Origin: an uncultured Ruminococcus sp.
GTDB taxonomy: Bacteria > Bacillota > Clostridia > Oscillospirales > Ruminococcaceae
Length of the DNA stretch: 64,000 bases
Reading direction: 5' to 3'
NCBI GenBank assembly: GCA_910579955.1
Contig: CAJTWE010000004.1
Location: 1 to 64,000 of the forward strand
Shown: positions 40,425 through 49,999 of the stretch, piece by piece
How the letters are laid out: every line of letters begins with the position of its first letter
Position numbering within the stretch: position 1 is the first letter of the stretch
The notes under the pieces: model-generated
Database searches by the model: none
The model's input: only the letters and a program-made list of their open reading frames with translations
Told to the model about the DNA's origin: nothing
Translations under genes and position numbers: made by a program

Positions 40425-40438
40425 TATTACCGGTAATA
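40425..40438. promoter_or_regulatory. 14-bp palindrome TATTACCGGTAATA
   Basis: A perfect 14-bp palindrome in the region shared by the divergent membrane-protein gene and the pectate lyase. Its ACCGGT core also appears at the cellobiose phosphorylase promoter (61763-61777). LacI-type repressors bind similar centred palindromes. Confidence 0.45.
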
Positions 40439-40553
40439 ATGATAACACAATATCCATTATTTGTCAAGAGTTATACTCAGGGCTGAGAATAGGCTTAGAG
40501 GTTTAATGATGCTTCCATGACATTTTTCGCAATATAAAGCGTGTAAAAAGTCA

Positions 40554-40583
40554 TTGACAAAAATGATTTCAAACTGGTATAAT
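40554..40583 (+). promoter_or_regulatory. promoter of the pectate lyase gene
   Basis: TTGACA (40554-40559), 18-bp spacer, TATAAT (40578-40583), 53 bp before the start. The rest of 40332-40635 shows nothing else. Confidence 0.7.
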
Positions 40584-40635
40584 TGTAATATAAAAGCGTA
40601 TTGGAAAATTATTTTAATATTTTAAGGAGGACAAA

Positions 40636-43497
40636 ATGAAAATATTTACTCGCACAGGAAAAGCTATCTTGCTTTCCCTTGTAATGCTCATTTCATGCAT
40701 AGTGCCAGTCTTTGGAAGCAGTTTTTCTATCGAAGCTTCGGCTATTTCCACCGATTACCCTGCTCAGCTGATGAATATTGCAACTAAGGACAATTCAAAG
40801 GTACTTACAGAAAACGGTGTGACCGATGGCTCAGAGCTTTCAGTTAAAGCCCTTGGCAACGACCTATCCTGCTCATGGAGATTCGACCGTGTCGGTGCAG
40901 ATGGAAACGGTACATTTTTTAAAATTGTAAACGCTCAGTCCGGCCGTCTGCTTACCCCTCAAGGTTATAAGGTGTCAAGCGGCTCAAAAGTAATAATTTA
41001 CGGAAGTGAATCCGCTAAATCTCAGCACTGGTACGTTGTTCCGGTGCAGCAGGACCGCTTGAAAAACGATCTCTACTATAAGATCGTAAACTATGAAAAC
41101 ACAAACCTTGCTCTCACACAAGGCTCAAACGGCATGACTCTTGAAAACTATTCAGGTTCATCCAGCCAGCTGTGGCTGCTTAATTCCGACGGCTTACAAG
41201 GCTTTGCCGGCTACTGCAATAACGATAACACAGGCAGCGTTAAAGCCGGAAATATCGGCGGTCTGTTTGGCGAAGTAGTTGAGGTCAATAACTTCAATGA
41301 TCTGAAAAAATACGCAACTTCCGATACTCCATATACTATCGTAGTTACTTCAAATATAAAAGTAACAGAGCTTAATATGAACGGCGAAAGATATATGTGC
41401 TCCGCCGGAAGAATTTATGTTCACAGTAATAAGACCATCATAGGCAGCTATAATGCGCATACTCTTTTCAATGTACAGTTCTGTACAGCATCGAAAAGCG
41501 GTGTAGGCAATAATATCATCATCAAAAACTTTGATATGCAGCACGATGCAGAATCCAATAATAACGACTCTATAGTCTGCTATTTCGGTTCAGGTCAAAA
41601 CATCTGGGTCGACCATGTTACTTTCACAGGACATAAGGATTGCGGTTATGCACCTCAAACCGGAAAGGTAGACGAGGACAAATTCCTTGCCTGCTGCTAT
41701 GATGCAGATTACTGTACTGTTTCAGACTGCTCATTCGGCGAGCATAAATACGGTTTGATTCTCGGTTATCCTGCCGATGACGAGAACTCTTATAAAAATT
41801 ATAACAACTTCCCACGCATGTCCATCATAGGAAATCATTATAATAAAACCAGTACAAGAGGCCCCGGACTTATGAGATATGGTTATTTCCATTCGCTTAA
41901 TAACTATGTACATGATTTCAGTATGGCTTATACAGTTCATTCGGCATCAAAGATATTTGCTGAAAACTGCCGTTATGAAGATGGCGGAAACGTTATATGT
42001 GACTGGAATCCTATAACATACGCTGGTTCATATGCAGAAACAGGCTCGACTTCTTCAAACTGTCAAAGAACAACTATTGAAGGTTCTGCTCAGAACTGTA
42101 CATGGCGACCAAGCAGCAACTACAAGTATGTGTCCCTTTCATCAGCGGACGCAAAGACATACTGCACAAACTACAGCAGCTGCCAGAACTCTAAGGATAA
42201 TATGATGTATCTGCGTTTTGCAAAGAAAGGCGTACCAAGTGCAGGCTATACAGAAGCTCCAAGCGGCCCCATTAAGCCTATTCCGGCAAGCTTTACAGAA
42301 GCGTCTGCTTATCGTATCAAAAACGTAAACTCCGGTCTGTATATGCAGGTTGAAGGCGCAAAAGCTGCCAATGGCACAAACGTTCAGCAATGGGGTTCAA
42401 ATGGCACTGATGTTCACGATATCTGGAAATTATACAGTGCTGGTGACGGCTATTACTACATTGCCTCATGCATAGGCGACGGCGGTACATACGTACTTGA
42501 CATTGCCGGCAAAAAAACCGCAAACGGTACAAATATTGATATATACCAGTATAACGGCGGCACAAATCAGCAGTTCATGCTCACACAAAATAGTGACGGA
42601 AGCTATAAAATACTCACAAAAATAACAGGAGAAGACTCTGCCGTAGAAATTGCCGATGCCTCTAAGACAAGCGGCGCAAATGTTCAGCAGTGGGAGCTTA
42701 ATGGCAACAGCTGTCAGGACTGGATTTTAGAACCCGTAACAGACCCGGGCGTATCTATGGATACAAATGTTATCTATTCCTTTAAAAACATGAACTCCGG
42801 TCTGATGATGGAAGTCGCAGGTGCTTCCATGAAAGATAACTCAAACGTTCAGCAGTGGGGCGCAAATGGCTACGATTGCCAGAAATGGACCTTGAAAGCC
42901 TTTGGTTCAGGCAACTACTACTGGATTCGTTCAAAGCAGGACGAAAACTTTGCCTTGAAAGCTGAGGGCGATAAAAATGGAAGCAACATTGATATTGTTA
43001 CATACAGCTCCAAAGACAGCTCACAGCTGTTCCGTTTCAGCAAGAATCTTGACGGTTCATACAGCATTATAACTCACGCTTCAAGGGACGCTTGTCTCAT
43101 CGAGGTAGACGGCGCTTCCAAGGAAAGCGGCGCTAATGTGCAGCAGTATGCGCCTACAAACAATCCTTGCCAGAAATGGGAGGCTCAGACTGAAACAACA
43201 ACAAAAGCTACCACTACTACTACCACAACAACTACTACAACTACTACCGCATCAACCGAAGTTTCAAGCGACACTGATACAACAACCACCACAACAGAAC
43301 CTCTGCCGAAACCTGTTACAGGAGATGTAAATGATGACGGAGTGTTCACTGTCATGGATATTATCCTGCTTCAAAAGTGGATTGCCGCTGTCCCGAACAC
43401 CACAATTCCTTCCCTGAATGCCGGCGATATAAACAATGACGGCAGAGTCAATATATTTGATTTGTTATCACTAAAAGAATTACTTCTCAGTCTATAA
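40636..43497 (+). CDS. cellulosomal pectate lyase (PL1) with three ricin-type CBM modules and a dockerin
   Basis: A 953-residue secreted enzyme that splits polygalacturonate by beta-elimination. Signal peptide about 1-35; RICIN/CBM13-like module about 45-195; PL1 right-handed beta-helix about 205-545; two more RICIN modules about 555-705 and 715-855 (NVQQWGSNGTD and NVQQWGANGYD-type repeats). A Thr-rich linker (about 858-895) leads to a type I dockerin (about 896-953, GDVNDDGVFTVMDIILL and GDINNDGRVNIFDLLSL). PL1 landmarks are IWVDHVTFTG (Ca/Asp region) and the Arg of TRGPGLMRYG. The modules suggest binding to galactose-rich side chains of pectin. Confidence 0.93.
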   Translation: MKIFTRTGKAILLSLVMLISCIVPVFGSSFSIEASAISTDYPAQLMNIATKDNSKVLTENGVTDGSELSVKALGNDLSCSWRFDRVGADGNGTFFKIVNAQSGRLLTPQGYKVSSGSKVIIYGSESAKSQHWYVVPVQQDRLKNDLYYKIVNYENTNLALTQGSNGMTLENYSGSSSQLWLLNSDGLQGFAGYCNNDNTGSVKAGNIGGLFGEVVEVNNFNDLKKYATSDTPYTIVVTSNIKVTELNMNGERYMCSAGRIYVHSNKTIIGSYNAHTLFNVQFCTASKSGVGNNIIIKNFDMQHDAESNNNDSIVCYFGSGQNIWVDHVTFTGHKDCGYAPQTGKVDEDKFLACCYDADYCTVSDCSFGEHKYGLILGYPADDENSYKNYNNFPRMSIIGNHYNKTSTRGPGLMRYGYFHSLNNYVHDFSMAYTVHSASKIFAENCRYEDGGNVICDWNPITYAGSYAETGSTSSNCQRTTIEGSAQNCTWRPSSNYKYVSLSSADAKTYCTNYSSCQNSKDNMMYLRFAKKGVPSAGYTEAPSGPIKPIPASFTEASAYRIKNVNSGLYMQVEGAKAANGTNVQQWGSNGTDVHDIWKLYSAGDGYYYIASCIGDGGTYVLDIAGKKTANGTNIDIYQYNGGTNQQFMLTQNSDGSYKILTKITGEDSAVEIADASKTSGANVQQWELNGNSCQDWILEPVTDPGVSMDTNVIYSFKNMNSGLMMEVAGASMKDNSNVQQWGANGYDCQKWTLKAFGSGNYYWIRSKQDENFALKAEGDKNGSNIDIVTYSSKDSSQLFRFSKNLDGSYSIITHASRDACLIEVDGASKESGANVQQYAPTNNPCQKWEAQTETTTKATTTTTTTTTTTTTASTEVSSDTDTTTTTTEPLPKPVTGDVNDDGVFTVMDIILLQKWIAAVPNTTIPSLNAGDINNDGRVNIFDLLSLKELLLSL

Positions 43498-43505
43498 ATA
43501 AAACT

Positions 43506-43545
43506 AAAGCTGCTGCGCCAAAACCAAGGCGCAGCAGCTTTTTGC
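43506..43545. terminator. terminator after the pectate lyase
   Basis: AAAGCTGCTGCGCC pairs with GGCGCAGCAGCTTT, followed by T; symmetrical enough to serve the convergent PAS gene. Confidence 0.85.
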
Positions 43546-43564
43546 ATAATCATAATAAATAATA

Positions 43565-43924
43565 TTATTTAAGGCTCTCCGGTGTACGATACTCATGCTT
43601 CTCATAATAGCCTATCAACGCACCGTTTTCATCACGTATGGCAATCATGTAAACATCTTTATTTTCTTTTGGATTATGAAACGTAAATATCCTGTTGTTA
43701 TCTCTGCTCTGGCTAAACCACTCCACTACCCTTACGATTTTTGAGTTTGAGTCATCATTGTGGCAATCTAGTATACTCTGCCCCACAAGCTGATAACCGC
43801 CGCTATTTGCATAGCGCTCAGCAGCAGAAGGATTCATATAAACTATAGTATGATTCATATCACATACCACAACAGGCGCAATATCAGAATCAATTATACC
43901 TTTAAAAAATGCAGAAATTTCCAT
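43565..43924 (-). CDS. stand-alone PAS-domain protein
   Basis: A 119-residue protein that is one PAS domain (PVVVCDMNHTIVYMNPSAAERYANSGG, helix with LVGQSILDCHN, strands ending YMIAIRDENGALIGYYEKHEY). HN in DCHNDDSN resembles the heme or ligand pocket of DUF438-type PAS proteins. It would sense a small molecule or redox state, but has no attached output domain. The chosen ATG (43924) has AAAGGA eleven bases ahead; an in-frame ATG four codons earlier overlaps that site. The SDR gene lies 21 bp upstream on the same strand, so they form an operon. Confidence 0.8.
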   Translation of the reverse strand: MEISAFFKGIIDSDIAPVVVCDMNHTIVYMNPSAAERYANSGGYQLVGQSILDCHNDDSNSKIVRVVEWFSQSRDNNRIFTFHNPKENKDVYMIAIRDENGALIGYYEKHEYRTPESLK

Positions 43925-43945
43925 AATAAAGTACATCCTTTCAAA

Positions 43946-44659
43946 TCAAATAATACCGCCGTTTACCGGAAAAACCTGTCCTGTTACGAAGCTTGCAGCA
44001 TCAGATGCCAGCCAACATACTGCCGCTGCTACTTCCTCCGGCTTTCCTATACGTCCAAGCGGTGTTTCATCTGCAAGCGCTGCCATATCCTCTTCGGAAA
44101 GATGAGAATTCATATCGGTATTTATAACACCGGGTGACACGCAGTTTACACGTATTCCCGAAAGTCCGACCTCTTTTGCAAGCGCTTTTGTAAAGCTTAT
44201 TACAGCACCCTTTGTCGCTGAATAATCCACCTCACAAGAAGCGCCCACCTCGCCCCACACTGAGGCTATATTGATTATGCATCCGCTTTTTCGTGAAAGC
44301 ATATCCGGAAGAAGAGTACGTGTGGTTTCCGTTGTGCCAAACAGATTGACCTGATAAAGCTCGCTGACCCTGTCCTCCGTCATGCACTGAAAAAGCTCCG
44401 TATACGATACGGCTGCATTGTTTACCAGTACATCAACATGACCTAAAACCTCCAGCGCACGCTGCGCAAGAACTCTTGCATTACCTGGACAGCTAAGGTC
44501 ACATTTTAATGGAACTGCACCGCAGTCATTTTTCATCTGCATAGCCATTATATCATCACGGCAATAGCCTGCCGCAACCATATAACCCTGAGCAGAAAGT
44601 GCTTTTGTTATTGCCAGACCAATCCCTCGTGTACCGCCTGTTACAAATGCTGTTTTCAT
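43946..44659 (-). CDS. SDR-family NAD(P)-dependent oxidoreductase (FabG-like)
   Basis: A 237-residue short-chain dehydrogenase with the cofactor motif TGGTRGIG (7-14), NNAA (near 83), catalytic Ser in NIASVWG, and YSATK with Tyr and Lys. The C-terminal SPGVINTDM and PVNGGII match 3-oxoacyl-ACP reductases. The substrate is uncertain: it stands outside a fatty-acid cluster, next to a PAS protein. Confidence 0.88.
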   Translation of the reverse strand: MKTAFVTGGTRGIGLAITKALSAQGYMVAAGYCRDDIMAMQMKNDCGAVPLKCDLSCPGNARVLAQRALEVLGHVDVLVNNAAVSYTELFQCMTEDRVSELYQVNLFGTTETTRTLLPDMLSRKSGCIINIASVWGEVGASCEVDYSATKGAVISFTKALAKEVGLSGIRVNCVSPGVINTDMNSHLSEEDMAALADETPLGRIGKPEEVAAAVCWLASDAASFVTGQVFPVNGGII

Positions 44660-44790
44660 GTAAGCTGCTCCTCTCGTTGTGTTTAAATAATCATAGACAT
44701 GATTTTATAGTTATATCATTTATCCGCTTGCTGCAAGCAGAATTTCAAGTTTTTTTAAATTCATTTTCCATGTTATTTCCCGGCTAACCC

Positions 44791-44819
44791 TTGCACTTTG
44801 AAGATTTATGTGTTATAAT
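44791..44819 (+). promoter_or_regulatory. promoter of the DUF896 gene
   Basis: TTGCAC (44791-44796), 17-bp spacer, TATAAT (44814-44819). Confidence 0.6.
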
Positions 44820-44862
44820 TAAATGTAAAGCCGAAAAATAAAATTTTTATTGGAGATATTTT

Positions 44863-45066
44863 ATGAACCAAGCTAAAATTGATCGCATTAACGCACTTGC
44901 AAAAGCCTCCAAAGAAAGAGAGCTTACCGCAGAAGAGCGTGAAGAACAGACAATGCTTAGAAATGAATTTCGCAGGTCTGTTATAGGAAATCTTACCGGA
45001 CAGCTTGACCATACGGTTATAGTAAGACCAGATGGCAGCCGTACCGAGGTTAAGAAAAAAGGTTAA
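44863..45066 (+). CDS. DUF896 (YnzC-type) small protein
   Basis: A 67-residue charged helical protein with the family pattern: IDRINALAKASKERELTAEE, QTMLRNEFRRSVIGNLTGQL and a short tail DHTVIVRPDG. In Bacillus the relative YnzC is induced by the SOS response; its function is unknown. It is convergent with cdd and shares two stop-codon bases with it, with no terminator between. Confidence 0.9.
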   Translation: MNQAKIDRINALAKASKERELTAEEREEQTMLRNEFRRSVIGNLTGQLDHTVIVRPDGSRTEVKKKG

Positions 45067-45449
45067 TCAAGAATAAACTGATGAGGCAGAAACTCCCCGA
45101 GCTTATGCACTCCATCAGCCAAAAGAATGGGAAAGTCAGGTCCGCAAAATTCAGAAAGAACCTGCAAGCACGCACCGCACGGAACACAGGGCACAAGCTT
45201 TGCTTCCTCGTCGTTCCTGCCGCCTGCTATAGCAAGAGTACGAAAACGTCTCTCACCGGCTGCTACTGCCTGAAAAACGGCGTTTCGTTCAGCACATATG
45301 CCCATTGAATATGAGGCGTTCTCGACATTGCAGCCTGTATATATTATACCGCTCTCGCCTTTCAGGGCAGCTCCAACAAGAAAACCTGAATATGGAGCGT
45401 AGGCATTTGACCTTGCTGCCATTGCTGCGTCTGTCATATTTTGTACCAT
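45063..45449 (-). CDS. cdd: cytidine deaminase
   Basis: A 128-residue tetrameric zinc enzyme that turns (deoxy)cytidine into uridine for pyrimidine salvage. The zinc and catalytic motifs CAERNAVFQAV (Cys plus Glu) and PCGACLQVL (two Cys) are complete. ATG is preceded by GGAGGAAT. Confidence 0.95.
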   Translation of the reverse strand: MVQNMTDAAMAARSNAYAPYSGFLVGAALKGESGIIYTGCNVENASYSMGICAERNAVFQAVAAGERRFRTLAIAGGRNDEEAKLVPCVPCGACLQVLSEFCGPDFPILLADGVHKLGEFLPHQFILD

Positions 45450-45472
45450 TTTGACGATTCCTCCCTAAAATG

Positions 45473-45498
45473 AAAAACGGGCAGACTTAGGCTACCCG
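45473..45498 (-). terminator. terminator after acetate kinase
   Basis: CGGGCAG / CTACCCG hairpin (45478-45498), followed on the minus strand by five T. Confidence 0.6.
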
Positions 45499-45523
45499 AA
45501 TTTCTTATAAATTGTCAGTAAGG

Positions 45524-46720
45524 TTATTTTCCTGTTACCATTGCCAGAGTGTCTCTTGCAATGAGCAGTTCTTCATTTGTCGGTATTACCCATACCTCAA
45601 CCTTTGAATCAGGAGTGGATATCTTTCTCAACTCACCCTTGAAGTCATTTGCCTTGTTATCAATCTTTATGCCAAGATATTCCATATCTGCGCATACCAT
45701 TTCACGGCAGTTAGGCGCATTTTCGCCAATTCCACCTGTAAAGATAACAGCGTCAAGACCATTCATTGCAGCTGTATATGCACCGATGTCCTTCTTGATG
45801 TCATAAACAAGCATGTCTCTTGCAAGAAGAGCTCTCTTTTCGCCTGACTCAGATGCAGCTGTAATGTCTCTCCAGTCAGAGGAGTTACCGGAAATACCGA
45901 GCAGACCAGACTGCTTATTCATATATGTGTCCATATCACCGGTGGAGAATCCGTGCTTATTTGCAACATATGTTACAGCAGACGGGTCAATCGCACCGCA
46001 GCGTGTACCCATAAGTACGCCGTCAAGAGGAGTAAAACCCATTGTTGTATCAACAGACTGGCCATTCTGTACAGCTGTGATAGAAGAACCGTTGCCAAGA
46101 TGACAAGATACTATCTTGAGATCCTTAAGATCCTTGCCCATCTGCTTTGCAAGCTCAGCTGTTACAAAACGATGTGATGTACCGTGGAAGCCGTATTTTC
46201 TTACGTGCAGCTGCTCGTAATCTTCATAAGGCAGACCATACATATAAGCCTTCTGCGGAATTGTCTGATGGAACGCTGTATCAAATACAACGACCTGTGG
46301 AACGTTCGGCATAACCTTTGTACAAGCCCAAAGTGCCAGAGCGTGTCCGTGGTTATGTACTGGTGCAAGCTCCTTGAGCTCTTCGATCTTATCAATAACT
46401 TCCGGTGTTACCATAGTTGTCTTTGTAAAGACCTCTGCACCCTGCACAATACGATGACCTACAGCAGAAATTTCATCCATGCTGGAAATAACAGCAGCTT
46501 CACCTGTTGTAAGAGCCTCAACAAGACGAGCAAACGCCTCGGAGTGTGTTGGGAAATTGCAGTCTTCTTCAACAGTTCTGCCATCGGAGGTTTTATGACT
46601 CAGATGTCCATCAATACCGATACGGTCACAGTTGCCCTTTGCAATTACAGACTCATCGTCCATATTGATGAGCTGATACTTAAGAGAAGAGCTGCCTGCA
46701 TTAACAACGAGAATAATCAT
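45524..46720 (-). CDS. ackA: acetate kinase
   Basis: A 398-residue ASKHA-fold kinase that converts acetyl phosphate plus ADP to acetate plus ATP, the main energy step of acetate fermentation. Motifs are VVNAGSSSLKYQL at the start, the phosphate loop HLGNGSSI, and FTGGIGENAP near the end. The ATG at 46720 follows AAAGGACTTG; a TTG start three codons earlier would include it. No pta gene adjoins it. Its transcript starts at a TTGCAA-16-TATAAT promoter (46819-46846), with a leader of about 90 nt. Confidence 0.97.
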   Translation of the reverse strand: MIILVVNAGSSSLKYQLINMDDESVIAKGNCDRIGIDGHLSHKTSDGRTVEEDCNFPTHSEAFARLVEALTTGEAAVISSMDEISAVGHRIVQGAEVFTKTTMVTPEVIDKIEELKELAPVHNHGHALALWACTKVMPNVPQVVVFDTAFHQTIPQKAYMYGLPYEDYEQLHVRKYGFHGTSHRFVTAELAKQMGKDLKDLKIVSCHLGNGSSITAVQNGQSVDTTMGFTPLDGVLMGTRCGAIDPSAVTYVANKHGFSTGDMDTYMNKQSGLLGISGNSSDWRDITAASESGEKRALLARDMLVYDIKKDIGAYTAAMNGLDAVIFTGGIGENAPNCREMVCADMEYLGIKIDNKANDFKGELRKISTPDSKVEVWVIPTNEELLIARDTLAMVTGK

Positions 46721-46818
46721 ACATTTCAAGTCCTTTCGTCTTTTGGCAGCACAAAACGGCTGCTTTTATGAGAACTTTAAAAGCCAAAAATATCGCTAAA
46801 AAAGTTCCGTCTATATCT

Positions 46819-46846
46819 ATTATAAACTTTTTTCTGAAAATTGCAA
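46819..46846 (-). promoter_or_regulatory. promoter of ackA
   Basis: Minus strand TTGCAA (46841-46846), 16-bp spacer, TATAAT (46819-46824). Confidence 0.6.
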
Positions 46847-46917
46847 GTCTTTTCCTTAAACTCGATTTGTATTTTCAGAAAATAACATATTCTGACTTAT
46901 AGAAAGAGGGTATTTAC

Positions 46918-48174
46918 ATGAAAACAAGCGGTGTTATATGTGAATATAACCCACTGCATAACGGACATCTTCATCATTTGAAAACAGTTCGTGAAAATGG
47001 TGCTGATGCTGTCGTCGCTGTAATGAGCGGAAACTTTATGCAGCGTGGCGACGTTGCTATTATGGAAAAGCTCGTTCGTGCAAATCTTGCGATAAAAGCC
47101 GGAGCTGACCTTGTTATAGAACTGCCTGTTATATGGTCGCTTTCACCGGCTGACCAATTCGCCGCTGGTGGAGTTACTATTCTGGATGCACTACAGGTAG
47201 TAGACGAGATATCATTTGGCTGCGAATGCAGTGATATCGAGCTGCTTAAAACAGCTGCCAAGGTCTGCCGTACCTGCCAGACAGAATATGACGATACAAT
47301 AAGACTCTTCACACGTCAGGGGCATTCATATCCGGCAGTTTTGCAGGATCTTGTAACAAGGCTTGCTGGCCCTGATGTGGCAGCCGTACTTTCTCATCCA
47401 AATAACACCCTTGCTATTGCATATCTTAATTCCCTCTCTGACATAAACAGCCGTATAAAACCCTTCGCAGTACAAAGAAAAGGCGCTGCTCACGACAGCC
47501 TTTATGCTGTTTCAGAGCCAGCCGTAAATGTTCCAGCTGCACATGCATATGAAGATACAAGCCTTTTTGCAAGCGCTTCATATATCCGCAGATGCCTTGA
47601 TGAAGGCACTGACTGCCACAGAATGGTTCCACAGGCTTCATGGAAGGAGATTACGCTTGCAAAGAAAAAAGGTACATTTGCAAGTCTGAGAAATCTGGAA
47701 AGTATTATACTCTATAAGCTTCGCACGATGGAACCGGAAGAAATAGCAAATATAGCAGAAGTCGGCGCACAAGGTCTTGCAAACCGCATTTACAATGCAA
47801 GAGCAGCAACCTCCCTTGATGACCTTATGGATCGCCTGAGAACTAAACGCTATCCTGCGTCAAGGCTAAGAAGAATCCTCCTTCATATGCTTATAGGAAT
47901 CACAAAGGAGGATATATATTCTCTTCCGCCTTACGGAAGAATTCTTGCATTCAACAATACCGGCAAAAAAGTTCTTGCAAATTCCAAGGGTATACGAAAG
48001 ATACCATTTGCAAATTCGCCTAGCAAGCTTTCAAATTACAGTGCTGCTGCAAAAAGATGCGCATTTCTCGAATCAAGAGCCACGGATATTTATCAGCTTG
48101 CCTGTGACACAATAGGCAAAGCCGGTTCTGACTATACCAAGGATATCAGGTTAACTGAAAATACAACAGAATAA
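46918..48174 (+). CDS. tmcAL: tRNA(Met) cytidine acetate ligase
   Basis: A 418-residue enzyme that uses acetate and ATP to acetylate the wobble cytidine of elongator tRNA-Met. The nucleotidyltransferase fold begins with GVICEYNPLHNGHLHHL, where the HNGH motif binds ATP, followed by VVAVMSGNFMQRGDVAI. Standard family length. It is divergent from ackA, whose product makes acetate. It starts a plus-strand run that continues to yabR. Confidence 0.93.
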   Translation: MKTSGVICEYNPLHNGHLHHLKTVRENGADAVVAVMSGNFMQRGDVAIMEKLVRANLAIKAGADLVIELPVIWSLSPADQFAAGGVTILDALQVVDEISFGCECSDIELLKTAAKVCRTCQTEYDDTIRLFTRQGHSYPAVLQDLVTRLAGPDVAAVLSHPNNTLAIAYLNSLSDINSRIKPFAVQRKGAAHDSLYAVSEPAVNVPAAHAYEDTSLFASASYIRRCLDEGTDCHRMVPQASWKEITLAKKKGTFASLRNLESIILYKLRTMEPEEIANIAEVGAQGLANRIYNARAATSLDDLMDRLRTKRYPASRLRRILLHMLIGITKEDIYSLPPYGRILAFNNTGKKVLANSKGIRKIPFANSPSKLSNYSAAAKRCAFLESRATDIYQLACDTIGKAGSDYTKDIRLTENTTE

Positions 48175-48191
48175 GGAGGATATAGAGTATT

Positions 48192-49196
48192 ATGGAAAAC
48201 AACAATAATAATAACAATAATAACAGCAATAACAACAATAGACCAAGACCTAAAAAACGTGTAACACGAAAGCAGCTCAGAAACAGAAGAATTGGCGGAC
48301 TTATCGTTCTGCTGCTTATTATTTTCCTATTATCAAAGGGCTGTGCAAGCTGCATTCGCTGCGCATGCAAGAGCGACGGTAAAGACGACGGCAAATCATC
48401 AACTACTACCACAGTCTCTACAGAGGCAGCTGTTACATCAACAACCGAATCTGCACTCCCGCAGGAAAATCTTGTGGAAAAGCTTCCGGCATCATACAAA
48501 ATAGAAAACGTCCCTGAAATATATCAAGAGCCAGAGCTGCCCACCGGCAGTGAGGTCACAGCACTTACTATGCTGCTGAATTATCTCGGTTTTGACATTG
48601 ACAAACAAACTCTTGCCCAAAATTACTTGACTTGTGCAGACCGTGGCGATGCTACATTTTCACAAGCATTTATAGGTTCACCGTTTGATTCCGACGGACT
48701 GGGCTGCTTTGCACCGGTTATAGTAGATACCGCTATGAAATATCTGAACACTCAAGGCAGCGACAGAACTGTTAAGTCTCTAAATGCTGATACCTTTGAC
48801 GATGTTCTTCTGCGTGTGGCAAGCGATCAGCCTGTTCTCGTATGGATAAACACAAACCTTGAACTCATGCAGGAGGAGTACTGCTTTACCGTATACGGAA
48901 CAAATGGCATTTATACTACAACTCCACCGCCAACAACATCAGTAGTCATCATGGGAACTACAGCACCTCAGGTAACAGAGGCTACTCCGGAAGTAACTAC
49001 TGCCGCATTAGCAGACGACTTCAAGCAGGACGTATACTGGATACCAAATGCAACCTGCGTACTGCTTACGGGATTTGATACTGTAAATGATACTGTCACA
49101 GTAATAGACCCGTTGCAAGGCGAGATAACTTATAACATGGGCATGTTCAAAACCTCCTATAACGCCCTTTATAAGCAAGCGGTGGTTATTTATTGA
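48192..49196 (+). CDS. membrane-anchored C39-like domain protein, probably inactive
   Basis: A 334-residue protein. A start of nearly pure Asn (residues 3-16), a basic stretch, one transmembrane helix (about 35-55, [14 protein letters not shown]) and a Thr-rich linker precede a papain-like C39 domain (about 105-334). In related proteins the motif is [19 protein letters not shown] with Cys as nucleophile. Here it reads [19 protein letters not shown], so the Cys is Ser. The usual His before the VLLTGFD strand is also absent ([11 protein letters not shown]). The domain probably binds peptide or cell wall rather than cutting it. Confidence 0.78.
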   Translation: MENNNNNNNNNSNNNNRPRPKKRVTRKQLRNRRIGGLIVLLLIIFLLSKGCASCIRCACKSDGKDDGKSSTTTTVSTEAAVTSTTESALPQENLVEKLPASYKIENVPEIYQEPELPTGSEVTALTMLLNYLGFDIDKQTLAQNYLTCADRGDATFSQAFIGSPFDSDGLGCFAPVIVDTAMKYLNTQGSDRTVKSLNADTFDDVLLRVASDQPVLVWINTNLELMQEEYCFTVYGTNGIYTTTPPPTTSVVIMGTTAPQVTEATPEVTTAALADDFKQDVYWIPNATCVLLTGFDTVNDTVTVIDPLQGEITYNMGMFKTSYNALYKQAVVIY

Positions 49197-49197
49197 T

Positions 49198-49635
49198 ATG
49201 AAAGAAGTAAAGATTTTTACAGATGGTGCATGCAGTGGCAATCCCGGAGCCGGTGGCTGGGGCGCTATACTACGATACGGCACATTTGAAAAGGAACTGT
49301 CCGGCGGAGAACCATCTACAACAAATAACCGCATGGAGCTTTCTGCCGTTATAGCTGCACTGGCTGCACTGAAAGAACCTTGCAAAGTCACACTTACCAC
49401 TGACAGCAAGTATGTTGTAGACAGCGTTACAAAGGGCTGGGTCTACGGCTGGAAGAAAAAAGGCTGGATAAAATCCGACAAAAAACCAGCCCTTAACGTC
49501 GACTTGTGGGAACAGCTTCTGCCGCTTCTTGACAGGCACAATGTAGAATTTGTGTGGGTAAAAGGTCATGCCGGCCATCCTGAAAACGAACGCTGCGACA
49601 GACTTGCAGTTATGGAGCGTGACAGGCAGACATAA
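49198..49635 (+). CDS. rnhA: ribonuclease HI
   Basis: A 145-residue enzyme that removes RNA from RNA-DNA hybrids. Catalytic acids are all in place: Asp in [12 protein letters not shown], Glu in NRMELSAVI, Asp in TTDSKYV and Asp in ERCDRLA. The basic protrusion [14 protein letters not shown] is of the E. coli type. It starts one base after the upstream stop, so translation is coupled. Confidence 0.96.
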   Translation: MKEVKIFTDGACSGNPGAGGWGAILRYGTFEKELSGGEPSTTNNRMELSAVIAALAALKEPCKVTLTTDSKYVVDSVTKGWVYGWKKKGWIKSDKKPALNVDLWEQLLPLLDRHNVEFVWVKGHAGHPENERCDRLAVMERDRQT

Positions 49636-49711
49636 TAACGCCTTCCCTCTCATAGTATTTTAATATAAAGCATTGCTTATAAACAAAAGCTATGGGAAAG
49701 GAACTAATACT

Positions 49712-49999
49712 ATGAAACAAACGCCTCAGCAGAAGAACGACAGGCATCACAATCTTATATTAGAGGACAGAAAAGGTCTGAGCCTTTCTGGTGTTACAGA
49801 CGTGGATTGCTTTGATGAACGCCTGATAAGACTTTACACGGAACTGGGAGAGCTTACTATAAAGGGAAGAAATCTTCACGTAGACGGCGTAAGTCTGGAA
49901 AGCGGCGACATGAAGATAAGCGGCGATATATGGTCACTTATCTACGGTGACAGGGATAAAACAGGTCCTCTGTCAGCGTTTGGAAAGCTATTTCGCTGA
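49712..49999 (+). CDS. yabP: sporulation protein YabP
   Basis: A 95-residue small beta protein of the YabP family (HHNLILEDRKGLSLSGVTDVDCFDE, GELTIKGRNLHVDGVSLESG). It is needed for spore coat or cortex formation in Bacillus under sigma-E. AAAGGAAC precedes the ATG. Its stop overlaps the yabQ start (TGATG). Confidence 0.92.
   Translation: MKQTPQQKNDRHHNLILEDRKGLSLSGVTDVDCFDERLIRLYTELGELTIKGRNLHVDGVSLESGDMKISGDIWSLIYGDRDKTGPLSAFGKLFR

Noticed and set aside
43200..43310. Thr-codon repeat in the pectate lyase linker as a regulatory repeat
   Set aside because: It is a low-complexity linker coding for Thr, common in cellulosomal enzymes.
48195..48242. AAC/AAT repeat as a phase-variable tract
   Set aside because: It is in frame and irregular in codon use, so slippage by a whole unit would only change the length of the Asn stretch.
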